Positions 36,501 through 51,500 of a stretch of DNA of 64,000 nt are shown in pieces. The translations under genes and the position numbers were made by a program. This DNA is from Telmatactis stephensoni. Its lineage: Eukaryota; Cnidaria; Anthozoa; Actiniaria; Isophelliidae. Position 1 is the first letter of the stretch. Each line of letters opens with the position of its first letter. The stretch lies in assembly GCA_029948255.1 (NCBI GenBank), contig JALIZF010001701.1, positions 186,001-250,000 on the forward strand. Direction: 5' to 3'. The notes beneath the pieces were generated by a model that saw only the letters and a list, made by a program, of their open reading frames with translations, did no database searches and was not told the origin of the DNA.

Positions 36501-39500
36501 TGTCCACATTCTCGAGAAATTATATACTCCCTATACTACAGTAATTATCTAGTAGACTCAAGTCCATGTTGGGAGTCCTTTAAAATCAGGTGTGTTCTTC
36601 ACTCTCAAAAGAATGGCGTCTCGTGAAGAATCTGAGAGACAAATCCGACTAAAACACCCATAGACAAGACACTCCTCACAGAATGATAAGTTATTCCACT
36701 TGACAATAGTATCGCGAACGAAATTCTTCGGACTCGCGATCGACAATCTTGTCGTAGTCGTCGTAGATCGGGTCAATCGATGCTGGCTTGAGTACAAAGA
36801 GAGTGTAAGGGAAGATCAAAAGCATGCTACATCCACCGATAAGGAACGCTATACCTTCAGAAGGCTTGCAGTAGTAAGCAGCAGCTCCACTGAGAGCAGA
36901 TATCATAGCAAGTCTTCCTTGATGGACCTTGGCTCGATCAAAGCTTGCTTTCCATTGTGCATGACAAGACTTGGTGTCCAAAGTCATTCTCGCATCGTGT
37001 TCTACAACATTGATGTATATACCTCCACCAGCGAATAATCCCACTGATATCGTAGACACGGCCTTGAAGATTGGAAACATGGTGTCGCAATCAAACTTCA
37101 TGATTTGGAATGTTTTATACGTGGAATTATTCCTTGAGTTCAGATTTTGAAGTGGTTTGAGATTTTTAGTTAACTCTTCTATAGTGTACCGCTGTTCATG
37201 CCTATTGTGTGCTCAAAATGATGTAATTGCACAGGGAACCCACCGGAAACGGAAACTTTGTATATTGATACAGTGAATTTTTTATGGTTCGTTCGTTCGT
37301 TCGTTCGTTCGTTCTTTCTTTCTTTCTTTATCTTGTTTGTAAGCAACAGCAAACATTTATTTATTTTATTCATCTGCTAATTTATTTATTTGTTTATTTA
37401 TTTGTTTACTTATTTGTTTATTTAATTATTTATTTATCTACTCATTCATTTCATTGATACATTCATTTCATCCATCCATCCATCCATCCTTACACCCACC
37501 CACCCACTCATCCATTCATCCATCCATCCATTCATTCATACAGTCATTCATTCATTTATATATTTATTTATCTATTCTTTCAATCATTCATTTATTCATT
37601 CATTTATTTAGTTGTTTATTTTTATTTTTCATCTATTTCAGTCTGTTCCTGACAACAAACTATCTTTGCATCCAACAACAGAAGAAGTTTTAAAAAGAAA
37701 ATACATTGCATTAGAGAAAAAGGCTAGTTTTAAAAGAGAAAAAAATGGATAAGAATACAAAATATTTCAACTCTTTTAAATTTTGAAGGCCAAAAAATAC
37801 TTTCCTGTATGGTTGTAAAGTGCACAGCAGATTTTATATATGACTGTGAATACAACACAGCTGCAGCACAACATAGTAACAGCAGGAATTTTGAATGTTT
37901 TTATAGACAACATGACACTTGTGAGGTCTGTTTCACACTTACTTATGTGAAATTGTTCTGTAGAAGAAAAACAGCAAGGGATTGATTGAAGAAAAAATGA
38001 AGCACTAATTCATGGGAAAATGGGGACAAATAAGAAAAGGAATGAATGGATTGAAATGACAGACTGATCTGAATGAATGAATGAATAAAAGATCATCAGG
38101 GGCAGCAGAGCATTTTTGAAAGTATGGGGGCTAAGTCCTTGATAACATAAAATTTGGGTGTTATGGAGTTTAACTGTATTCTTATTAAAAATATATTTTC
38201 TTGTAAAAGGTAGGGGCTTCAGTCCCCCTTACCCCATCCCCATCTCTGCTGCCCCTGATTACATATTTTTTTCACTGCTCATGCATATATGTTTTTGATA
38301 TTTATGATTTGTTTATTTAGGTTTTTGTTTCATTATTCCACTAATTAGCCTCCTCCGCAGGCAACACCGCATTGTTTTCAGAAAAAAGCCGCTGTTGGGG
38401 CTTCCTGTGTTGCAAAGTCTCTGAGTGAGAAGACTGAGGCGAGCGCGGCAGCATTTTTCTTTCCCCCATCCCCTCTCCCCTCATCTTTTTTGGCTCACTC
38501 CCAGTCTCTCTTCTTTGCAACAGGAAGCCCAAGAGATAAAAGGAGTTGCCTGTGGAGGAGGCTATCCACTAATTAAATTTCTTGAGTTGTACATATTTAT
38601 TAATTTTAGTCCAGGCATTTATCCAGTACTGTTGAGAAAGAAAGAGGGACGTTGCGATCTGTAAAGGGGTTAAGAGATAGGTAAATATATCTTTCATTGT
38701 TACTGTGAGTAAAATGTTTTCCTTGTTGCTTTATTGCTGTTAGCATTCATGTTGATATCATGTTTTGTTCTTGTGTGTTATAAGTTGTAATGTTGAAATG
38801 CTGCTGATGGTGTAATAGAAGAGAATAATAGAACAATAGAAGAGCTTCTGTATGACTATGAAAATGGCACTGCATGGTCTGGGCATGGTTACAGCAAGAA
38901 TTTCCAATATTTTTGTAGACAACACCACACCAACTCTGTCACAACACAGCATGGTCTATTTCACACTCATACAAAATCTGCTCTAATAGTGACTGTTTTG
39001 TGTTTACTCTTGTAACTTGTTGAGGGATTATTATTATTATTATAATATTATTTTCACACAAAATTTAAAAGAATTTGCATTGCTAAGCAGGCTATGTTGA
39101 CAGCATTCTTCTCACCTGGAAAATTAATAGTGATTTTGAGGAATTTCTCCTGACCTCATAAAAGTTCATGCAACCATTTTACTGGGCCATTGGTAATAGT
39201 TATGAAAGTGCCAAATTATTATGATGATATTGAAATTGTGTAGATGGGTGTGATGAAGGCAGTTATGTTTATGGTATTGTTGATGATGATGATGACATTA
39301 GATACATTAATCATCACTCAGATGGGAAATGGCAGACAGCAGATGGCAGAGAGGATCACGTGACCTACCAATTTTGTGCCTGATGTTGCACATTTGGCTC
39401 TCAAACGAAATAGCAACTTTTCACATTTGCGGCAAAGGCAAAATGACACACCCTCATGACATGACCCAGCAATGCCAGACACGAAAAAAGCAGGTCACGT

Positions 39501-42500
39501 GATCCTCTTTGCCGTTTGCCATTTCTCATGTACGTGATGCTTAGTCTCTCTATTGACAACTACGATTCCTCTGTTATAGCTATGTCCAGAACCCATCTTA
39601 TGGTAAAGCAGAAGATGTTGATGATAACATTGTGACTCAAATGAATGAAATACGAGTAAAAGAGATGCACAAAGAAGTTACTGAAGCCCAGGTACTTGAC
39701 ATTGTTACAAAAACACTTAAGGATGGTTCACATCAGACCCAGAGGTGAATTTAGGGGAGGGTTGCAAGGGGTGCACTTCCCCCTGAGACAATACACCCAT
39801 GTCGCGCAAGCATGACATATAAATTATTTGGTTTATCGGAAAAAGAATTCACTATCAAATTTGTCACATCGATAGTAATAGAAATGCAAATTTTCGGGGA
39901 GATTGCTCGTAAACTGACGAAGATATGAATTTTCAAAAGTTAGCATTTTGTATAGGTAATCATACGGTTTCGAGTTCAATTTGGAATTAATTTGCACGAG
40001 TGTGTTTTTCAAAGAGTATCAAAATTGCACGAATTGGTCAGAACACTGGCCTTTCACCACTATGGTCTGGGTTCCAGTCCCAGCTCGAGCACCTGGATCA
40101 TATGTGAATTGAGTTTGTTTGATGTGTTGTTCTCTACCATGCCACGAGGGTTTTCCGGTTTTTCCTCCCTCAGCAAAAATCAACATGTGAGTCGAGTGAT
40201 TATTTGCAAAATACTTAATGTAGAGGTAGTGTGTGTGAGAGTACAGTGTCCCCCAATTATTGTGCAAGCACTAGAAGATTTGGACACTTAAATAAACAGT
40301 TATTGTTTTAGTAATGTACTGCTCATTATTAGCAGTGCTTGTCTTTTCACTAGTGACATAAGCATAATCACAAGCAACATACACAGGCTCAGTAATGTAC
40401 TGCTCATTAGCAGTGTTTGTCTTTTCACTAGTGACATAAGCATAAGCACAAGCAACATACACAGACTTAATAATGTATTGCTCATTAGAAGTGGTTGGAA
40501 TTCAACTTTTTAATAATTTTATAAAATGTAACAATGTCTTTGTTGGTTTGTCGTTGCACCAAGTCTAACACTGACACCCTTGCAAAACTGTTTGAGTATC
40601 ATTTATTGACTGGTGTAGGTGCTCATGGCATTGGCTGTATATTGCTGAATATTAAAAAAGGAAAATTATTTTAGAATATTTAACAAATAGATACCATCCA
40701 ATCAGAACGCGCTCAAGATTCAATGACGTCATGTATGAGTGTGTCTGTTCTCTAATAGATGCACAGATGACGTCAAAATGTAATGAAAAAAAAAAGAGAG
40801 ACTAGACGAAGTCGAGTGGCGTTACTGTTGTTCTCACCACATTTTGGCGTCTTCTGTGCATCTATTAGAGTACAGACCCATGCAAAGATGGAATGTACTT
40901 GTTTTATATAATATTTATCGAAACATTTCAAAGATTCAGTGACGTCATCTATGCATGTGTACTGTAATCACACATCTCGACCAATCAGAGCGCTCGTAAT
41001 ATACCACTTATTATATAAACTGTAATCACACATTGTGACCAATCAGACTAATGAGAGCGCGCGTGTAATATAATATTACCAATCGTTCTATACTGAAAGG
41101 TGATTTTATTCTTGACGTTCTGTCAGCGGAATATGATTTCGTTAAAAGTTGGAGCAGTGTAACATGGCACGTGCGCCGGACTGACATTTTTAGTGAACTT
41201 TGTTGTAACAACATGTTGTAAATTAAAGTTTTCCCCAAAAAACTTTCTTACTGATTTTTGGGGTGTTACTCACGTGTTCTCACTTGAAGGAGTCGCTTTC
41301 TCTTATTGCATGTAGACTCTGAAAAAATGCTATCGATTCCACGATCTGTTTTCACTGCTCTTTTATGGACCTCTAGCTCTGAGGGCACTGAACAGTTTGT
41401 CGATCTACTATTCCAGTTGACGCCGTAAGTTTCTCGATGATACTGACATATGGTAAACTGCTCATACTTGGCTTGGTCTGCAAAAATTCCTGAACACAAA
41501 GAAAAGTGTTTTAGGTGATGTTTAATAAACAGGCAGGAGTGTTTTATCAAGTGAAAACCATGAGGCCACAGGCCGAGATTATACTCTTACAGAGATTAAT
41601 TATACTGTAATCGATTACGTTAGTTTCTTTTGCGTTTATTTTGTCTGTGTACCTTTTGATTTTTAGCGAATAATTTAAAATTTAAAGCACTTCGACAAGG
41701 AAAAATAATAATAATAATATTTATTACTTATAACGCGCATTTTCCATGTGGATATGATCAAATGCGAAAAATGAAATTAAAGTAAAAAAGGAAGAAAGAA
41801 CGTGAGAAAGGAAGGAAGGAAGAAAGTTAGTAACAAACAGACAAAAAAGAAAAATATGAACCCAAGGAAAATAAGGATAGAAGAAAGAAAAACGTAAGAA
41901 TAAAGAAATAATGAATGAATAAATGCGTGAATGAATTATTACTATTATTACTATTATTACTACTATGAACTATAAAATATTGCTCAACAAGAAATTGATT
42001 AAATGAATAAATGATGTAATCAAGGATATTAAGTACATCAGAAAATAAAATTATATAAGTTCACTGAAAAAGAGATGAACAATATGTCTCTTTCTGTTTT
42101 TGTAAATCTTACCTGCTCTTGCTAAAAGTAACGTGAATTCATTTTTCACCACCTCGCCATATTGAATTTGTAATAATTTCATATGTGAAGAAACATCCTT
42201 AGAGCACTCTTTGAGTGTACAACGTTCTTCATATAAAGGTAATGTCAAGTACGGTCTATGGCGTATATATCCACATGGCGAACACGCGCCAAGCAGTGAA
42301 GAATAATCACAAGACCAACAGGACAGCATAATTTACCATTCGACTCTTGAAATGATTTTTTTTTGCTTAAAAATTAAGTACCTCAGTGTTCTCGATTCTC
42401 TTTCAATGTTGGCGACTGTTGAATGGCTTTCTTTTATTATTGGCGCGAGGTGGGCATTTCATTTGATTGTGCAATTATCTCGGGAATCATGATAGGGGAA

Positions 42501-45500
42501 GTAAAACTAAAACCGCAAAGTATTCGATCTTTCTTCTAGATTCTATGAAGGTATCCATAGTTTTTGCATAAGAATATCTGTCTTCTATACTGTAGATATT
42601 TCTTCATTTTATGAAAATATCCACATTTCTTGCATAAGACGTTGTGGCCACCGGAAGCCCAGCTTATTCGATCTTTATAGTATTCACGATAGATCTTCAC
42701 TTATAATACACATAAATTGAAAAAATTGAATGTTTATCAGGGTTTAATGTCGCCTACCTTAGTCTCTCTTCTATCTGAAGATATTTCTTCTGGAATTTCT
42801 TCTTTCTTCTAAAGATATTTCTTCTGGATTCTATGATGGTATCCATATTTCTTGCATAAGACGATCTGTCTTCTATACTGTAGATATTTCTTCATTTTAT
42901 GAAAATATCCACATTTCTTGCATAAGACGTTGTGGCCACCGGAAGCCCAGCTTGTTGACTATTACATCACTTTCATATTCATATGGCTCAACGTAGATGT
43001 GAATATTTTCATAGGATTTTGAAGCTAAATTGAGCAGATAGCGGGGATCATTAACGCAGAGGACAATAAAAAGCTTAAATGCCTTCAATTTATGTGTCTT
43101 ACGATTGATTTACTGTCAATACTCGAGATAAAAATAATCTCGAATACTAACTTTACATCTATCGTACAATCTGGTGAAACTTCGTTAAAGATGACTATCA
43201 CGCCATCTACTAGAACCTGTCACGCGTCACTCAAGCTCGTTTTCAGTGAAAGCTTTCTTACTTTTAGTGGAATTTCAACATGTAGACACTTGTTTAGAAT
43301 AATGTAATTTGCAATTCGTGAAATTTATTTTTAGAAGGCTTATTTTTTGAGGAGGGACCGGGGAAATTTCGGACTCTCACGGAAGTAATGTTAGTGAGAC
43401 GAAAATGCTCAACGATCGAAAGTCAAACAAGTATTGCAATTACGTTTTTCGCAATTTACGGTAGCCATTTTGGGAGCATCGGTCTGTAGTTTTTCTTGAA
43501 ATACACACAAAAAGGAAAGGAAAGGAAAGGAAAGGAAAGGAAAAAAAGGAATAGAGTGTAAAACTTAACTACAAATTTTGGTGATGTTTGTCAGTTAACT
43601 CTTGATTTTTAGGCCAAATGTCAGTCAACTGTTAAAGCTCATTGACACCCTCTTGTAATTGTATATTTATTTATTTATTCATTTGTTCATTTATTTATTT
43701 ATTAAATATTTATTTATTTATCTGTATATTTATTTATTTATCTATCTATCTGTGTTTTTATTTATTTATTTATTTATTTATTCATTTTTGTATTTTTTTA
43801 TTCCCAGAATGATTGATAAAACTCAAAGAGTGTTCGTCTTAGAGAGAGTATACGACAAAAAGTTGCTAATTAATTCTGTACTGTTTTTCTAGCTTAATCT
43901 CTTCACCCCTGACATCAAACGAAGCCTGCGTATCACAGAAATGGACCTCCGAGACGACGAATATGATGACGATGAAAGTTTACTCGACGTATATGACAAT
44001 AGAAAGAGTGTGATATCAAACGTTATGGCCAAGCCCAAGACCATACGAGCTGCTAAACATGACTTTGTCGAGCACACATTCAAAAAGCCTGTATTTTGTT
44101 ACTATTGTAATAAACTTCTCAAAGGTACGTTTCTTGGTTCACCGATCGTTCACATTGACAATAGAAAACGCTATGTCAAACTCAGGAATAGTTGAACCCT
44201 GTCAATACGCCCGTCAGTTGAACCCCGTTAGTACGTCCACGATTTGAGCTCCGTTAGTACGTCCACCACTTTGAACCCTCGTTAGTACGTCCACCATTTG
44301 AACTCCGTTAATACGTCCACCACTTTTGAACCCTCGTTAGTACGTTCACCATTTGAACTCCGTTAATACGTCCACCACTTCAACTCCGTTAACACGTCCA
44401 CAAGTTGAACGCCTGAACCATATGTAAAGCATTCTTCAATAGCCTGACTTCCATTTTGGTTTGTAACAGGTTTCTTAAAGCAAGGTGTCAAATGTAAGAA
44501 GTGTCGGATGAGTGTCCATACAAAATGCCAGGAAAATGTACCCAACTGTTCTGGAGAACCTGTAAGTATATCATAGACGATAACCGTGATGATGATGATG
44601 GTGGTGGTGATGATGGTGATGATAAATTGCGACTGGGAATTGATTTGACGTTGGATAATGATGATTCAGATAATGATGAAGTTTCTATACTTGCTCCTCA
44701 ACTTGCATTTTAGTAATATTTTCTTGCAATGAAAACAATAACTATAACTATAGTTTTAAAAACATTAAGAATATTTATGCTCTTCTAGAAACCATTTCAA
44801 TGTTTCCCGGAAACCATTTCTGCATTGAAATGGTTTTCGGATTCTCCATTGAAATGGTTTCCGGAGAGCATTAAAAGGATTTTGGAATGACGTTTTTAAA
44901 AATGGTTTTCTGGTGTGTTCTTAAAATGCTTTGGCGGCGAGCATCAAAATGGCTTCCTTGTGGACAGTAAAAGTTTTTTTTTTTAAAAGCAGGCAATGTT
45001 TTTATAACTTGATTAAAATGGTTTGCTTTTCTCACTGCATCATGAGGTCGACCTTTTCTATGGGAATTTTATTTTTAAAAAACGTCTAATCAGAATGCCA
45101 AAAGGCCCCTAAAAATACTTACCGTGCTTGATTTAAATCGTTTACTGGGTGGTTGTTCGACCCTAGAGACCGGTCTGCATTTTGTTACACTCGCCGAGTG
45201 AACATCACCGATCAGCTGGTGAGGATTCGCCCGCCCTCTTCATCTTACTTATCCCTTCGCGTTTTCGTATCCCGTTATAGCTACCTTCTAAACGTAAGAC
45301 AGGAACCGTGAAGTCCTCGGCGAGTTATGACCTAGACGACGATTTTGATGAATTCGATTCGTACAGTGACATCGACGAGGCCCCTACCCCTCCCTCCTAT
45401 AGAAAACCACTTCCAGATGCACCGAAAGAATCTGAGAACGTACAATCTTTTTATGGTAAGAATAACAATTAGTACCGTGTTTTACTAGGGCAGTTTTCGT

Positions 45501-48500
45501 ACGATTGAAACTGACCGTACCGTACCGTACCGTGACCGTGTCAGTACCGTGTTGTCTGTAAAAACAGTCGAAATTTCTGATGTAACTGTGCCGTGACCGT
45601 GTGGTACCGTTTTCACAGTCATACGAAATCTGCTCTATGACCGTGTCAGTTCCGTGTTGTCTATATAACTGTTGTAGTTGTTCCGTGTAGTCTATATAAA
45701 CATTCGAAATTCCTGCCGTAACTGTGTCGTGACGGTGCCGTTTTCACAGTCATACGAAATCTACTCTAGGCCAGTGTCTAAACAAAAGTGAGCGAAACCA
45801 GTGAAAAGAACCATTTTTAGCTAGGTATATATAATGAGCGTTAAGGAATGAGTGGAATCTGTACGACCGTATAAAAAGAGTAAACTTACAGCTCTGATGT
45901 TTCGAGTCTTTGCCCTTCGTCAGAGTAGACGTAGTCTTGCATCTTTATACACCGAAGCATCAAAAAGTAGTTCACTCACTAGTTTCCGTTTGTATTCCCT
46001 TCCCCCATGCCCCCTCCCCCACACACGCCTTTACGTGAATACTTCACCAAGAAGTGGAACTTAGGTAAGCTAGGAAAGAGAGTTTGCTTACAGTCCTAAA
46101 ATTGTGGTCTGAAAATAATACCACCAGTCAATAGGCCATAATACTATGAGAGCTAAATTTGTATTGATTTCTGCACGATGTGCTTGGCGACTAAGGTTAT
46201 TTTTAGTAACTTGAGGTTGACACCATCGCGCGCGCAACAAATGAAATTTTATTGCTGGAGGAGAAACAGTTTATATCCGCGCGCGCGTAAAAATCAAATT
46301 CCATTATTTGAGAGCCTGGCGCCTAAGCGCCAAACATCGCGCAGACATCAATCCGTGAGTTTCACTCTCTTAGTATTATGGTCTCTAACATCGCTGTACG
46401 TTCTATTTCTAGATACAGCCGAAGAATGTATATCTGGGGTAAGCGTGATGTGTTTGTGAATACAGAGTTAATAGAACTATTGACTCTGGTGAATATAACA
46501 AAAATACTTCCTCATCACTGTTTGTGCCTCCCCACTTAACTGAACGCTTGTCTAGAACTGGTCCACATGCAGTGTTTTTCATTTATATCTGCTGTATTTC
46601 TCTATCAGGACTCGTATGGTGTAGCGTTATACGACTATGCTGGTGAAAATGTAGGCGATCTAAAATTAAGGTATGATTACATTATAGTCATGTTCAAATG
46701 TGCCACTACTTTTCCAAAAAAATTTTTCTTTAAAACCATTGAAATATACCACAATTTTCCAAACAGTGGGTTTGTAAGTCATAAGGCCTGGTTTTCACGT
46801 GTAACGAAAGCTGAAACGGAAGCAATAAACGCAGACTCGGTGTTGCATTTCTTACCTGAGTGAGAGGGATTACAATGACCAATATCCATTACTGGGTCTG
46901 CGTATGTTGCTTCTAAAAAATGGTCAAAAAATTGTATAGATGAAGCGTATTTTTGGGTGATATCTACAATGAGGCCAACGTACAGCAATAGTAATGATGA
47001 TGATGTTATGATAATGATAGTCAAGACAGTAAATGTAATTTTTGTTTGCTTGATATTTTCAGTGCTGGAGATCGAATCCAACTGACCAATACCTCAGACA
47101 ACAACTGGTGGGAGGTATAGATTTGTTTCATTTTACATTCAGCACTCTGAGAGAGTGACAAACAAAAATAAACAAGTGTAAAGAAAAGGGATGAATAGAA
47201 AGGAAAGAAAGAGATAGAGGTCGAAAAAAAAAAACCCCAACATAATACCGAGAGAAAATGATTCATAAAGTTGTCATTGATTTCATATTAGGGCAAGTCC
47301 AAAGGCAAGTCTGGCTTCTTTCCAGCTTCGTATGTTCAGGTCAGTAGAAGCAAGATTTTGATGTGCAATTTACCCCATTCTATATTACGTTTACTTTACT
47401 CCTAAGTTTTCTAATTCTCCTAATTCCCTACTTTATTGCCACCGCTCATTTCTGCCGTTAATCCATTTTTTCTGATTTTCATGTTTTTTTTATCAATGTG
47501 GAATACTTTCACCACCCAAAGTATATTATTACGAGCTCTATGTAGCCATCAGTACAGTTTTCATTACGCGCTTTTCTGCAGCAAAATAATATAATTTAAT
47601 AAAATTAGAATGCGACATCAATAGTTTGATTACGCGTTTTGTTGTCAAGCAAATAATTATTTATTCAAACTAAAACTGTTGCGACATAAATAGATTTTGC
47701 CTACGCGCTTTGTTGTAAAGCAAATAACAATTTATCCACATAAGAATTAATGCGACATGATGCATTTTGATTACGCGCTTTCTTGTCAAGCAAATGATAA
47801 TTTATCCAAATTAGAATTGTTGCGACATAAATACATTTTGATTGCGCGCTTTGTTGTCTAGCAAATGATAACTTATTGAAATTAGTATTGTTGTGACATG
47901 AATAGACTTTGAGTACGCTCTTTGTTGTCAACAAATGATAATTTATCCAAATTAGAATTGTTGCGACATAAATAGAGTTTCATTACCCGCTTTGTTGTCA
48001 ACAAATGATAGTTTATTCAAGTTAGAATTGTTGCGACATAAATACATTTTGATTGCGCGCTTTGTTGTCTGGCAAATGATAACTTATTGAAATTAGTATT
48101 GTTGTGACATGAATAGACTTTGAGTACGCTCTTTGTTGTCAACAAATGATAATTTATCCAAATTAGAATTGTTGCGACATAAATAGAGTTTCATTACCCG
48201 CTTTGTTGTCAACAAATGATAGTTTATTCAAATTAGAATTGTTGCGACATAAATACATTTTGATTGCGCGCTTTGTTGTCTAGCAAATGATAACTTATTG
48301 AAATTAGTATTGTTGTGACATGAATAGACTTTGAGTACGCTCTTTGTTGTCAACAAATGATAATTTATCCAAATTAGAATTGTTGCGTTATGAATAGAGT
48401 TTGAGTACGCGCTTTGTTATCAAGCAAATGATAACTTATTCAAATTAGAATTGTTACTACATGAATAGAGATTCATTACGCGCTTCGTTTTCGGGCAAAT

Positions 48501-51500
48501 GATAATTTATTCAAATTAGAATTGTTGCGACATGAATAGAGTTTCATTACCCGCTTTGTTGTCAACAAATGATACTTTATTCAAATTAGAATTGTTGCGA
48601 CATAAATACATTTTGATTGCGCGCTTTGTTGTCTAGCAAATGATAATTTATCCAAATTAGAATTATTGCGACATGAATAGATTTTGAGTACGCGCTTTGT
48701 TTTGAAGCAAATGTTAATTTATTCAAATTACAATTGTTGCGACATGAAAATATTTTGCTTACGCGCTTTGTTGTCAACAAATGATAGTTATTGTGTTATG
48801 AGTACATTTTGAGTACGGCTTTGTTTTCGAGCAAATGATAATTTAATCAAATTAGTATTATTGCGACATGAATAGACTTTGATTTCGCGCTTTGTGGTCA
48901 AGCAAATGTTAATTTATTCAATTTAATAGAATTGTTGCGACTTGAATAGATTTTTATTACGCACTTTGTTTTCATGCAAATGATAATTTATCCAAATTAG
49001 AATTGTCACGTTATGAATAGAGTTTGAGCTCGCGCTTTGTTGAAAAGCAAATGATAATTTACTCAAATCAGAATTGTTGCGATATGAATGGATTTTGATT
49101 ACGCGCTTTGTTGTCAACAAATGATAATTTATCGAAATTAGAATTGTTGTGACATGAATAGATTTTGATTAGCCACTTCGTTGTCAACAAATGATAATTT
49201 ATCCAAATTAGAATTGTTGCGACATAAATACATTTTGATTACGCGCTTTGTTGTCTAGCAAATGATAATTTATCCAAATTAGAATTATTGCGACATGAAT
49301 AGATTTTGAGTACGCGCTTTGTTTTGAAGCAAATGATAATTTATTCAAATTACAATTGTTGCGACATGAAAAGATTTTGCTTACGCGCTTTGTTGTCAAC
49401 AAATGATAGTTGTTGTGTTATGAATACATTTTGAGTACGGCTTTGTTTTCGAGCAAATGATAATTTAATCAAATTAGTATTATTGCGACATGAATAGACT
49501 TTGATTTCGCGCTTTATGGTCAACAAATGATAATTTATTCAAATTAGAATTGTTGCGACATCAATGGATTTTGATTGCGCGCTTTTGTTGTCTAGCAAAT
49601 GATAATTTATCCAAATTAGAATTGTTGGCACATCAATAGAGTTTCATTACCCGCTTTGTTGTCAACAAATGATAGTTTATTCAAATTAGAATTGTTGCGA
49701 CATAAATACATTTCGATTGCGCGCTTTGTTGTCTAGGAAATGATAGTTTATCCAAATAAGAATTGTTTCGACATAAAGACATTTTGATTACGCGCTTTGT
49801 TGTCTAGCAAATGATAATTTATCCAAATTAGAATTATTGCGACATGAATAGATTTTGAGTACGCGCTTTGTTTTGAAGCAAATGATAATTTATTCAAATT
49901 ACAATTGTTGCGACATGAATAGACTTTGATTTCGCGCTTTGTTGTCAACAAATGATAATTTATCCAAATTAGAATTGTTGCGACATGAATAGATTTTGAG
50001 TACGCGCTTTGTTGTCAACAAATGATAATTTATCCAAATTAGAATTGTCACGTTATGAATAGAGATTCATTTCGCGCGTTGTCTAGCAAATGATAATTTA
50101 TCCAAATTAGCATTGTTGCGACATGAATAGAGTTTCATTACCGGCTTTGTTGTCAAGCAAATGATAACTTATTCAAATTAGAATTGTTACTCTATGAACA
50201 GAGTTTCATTACGCGCTTTGTTGTTTAGCAAATGATAACTTATTCAAATTAGAATTGTTACTCTATCAACAGAGTTTCATTACGCGCTTTGTTGTCTAGC
50301 AAATGTTAATTTATTCAAATTAGAATTGTTGCGACATGAATAGACTTTGATTTCGCGCTTTGTGGTCAACAAATGATAATTTATCCAAATTAGAATTGTC
50401 ACGTTATGAATAGAGTTTGAGTTCTCGCTTTGTTGTCAAGCAAATGATAATTTACTGAAATAAATATCGTTGCGACATGAATTGATTTTGATTACGCGCT
50501 TTGTTGTCTAGCAAATGATAATTTATCCAAATTAGAATTGTTGCGACATGAATAGATTTTGAGTACGCGCTTTGTTGTCAACAAATGATAATTTATCCAA
50601 ATTAGAATTGTCACGTTATGAATAGAGATTCATTTCGCGCGTTGTCTAGCAAATGATAATTTATCCAAATTAGCATTGTTGCGACATGAATAGAGTTTCA
50701 TTACCGGCTTTGTTGTCAAGCAAATGATAACTTATTCAAATTAGAATTGTTACTCTATGAACAGAGTTTCATTACGCGCTTTGTTGTTTAGCAAATGATA
50801 ACTTATTCAAATTAGAATTGTTACTCTATCAACAGAGTTTCATTACGCGCTTTGTTGTCTAGCAAATGTTAATTTATTCAAATTAGAATTGTTGCGACAT
50901 GAATAGATTTTTATTATGCACTTTGTTTTCAAGCAAATGATAATTTATCCAAATTACAATTGTCACGTTTTGAATAGACTTTGAGTACGCGCTTTGTGGT
51001 CAAGCAAATGTTAATTTATTCAATGTAATAGAATTGTTGCGACATGAAAAGATTTTTATTACGCACTTTGTTTTCAAGCAAATGATAATTTATCCAAATT
51101 AGAATTGTCACGTTATGAATAGAGTTTGAGTTCGCGCTTTGTTGTCAAGCAAATGATAATTTATCGAAATTAGAATTGTTGTGACATGAATAGATTTTGA
51201 TTAGCCACTTCGTTGTCAACAAATGATAATTTATTCAAATTAGAATGGTTGTGACATGAATACATTTTGAGTAGCCACTTCGTTGTCAACAAATGATAGT
51301 TTATTCAAATGAGAATTGTTGCGACATCAATGCATTTTGATTGCGCGCTTTTGTTGTCTAGCAAAATAGATTTTGATTAGCCGTTTTGTTGTCAACAATT
51401 GATAGTTTATTCAAATTAGAATTATTGCGACATGACTAGATTTTGAGTACGCGCTTTGTTTTGAAGCAAATGTTAAATTATTCAAATTAGAATTCTTGCG

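Noticed and set aside
36700..37038. 112-codon plus-strand frame
   Set aside because: It is the antisense shadow of the DUF1772-like sequence.
42897..43088. 63-codon minus-strand frame with protein-like composition
   Set aside because: It starts in a duplicated non-coding block and has no splice partner or family match.
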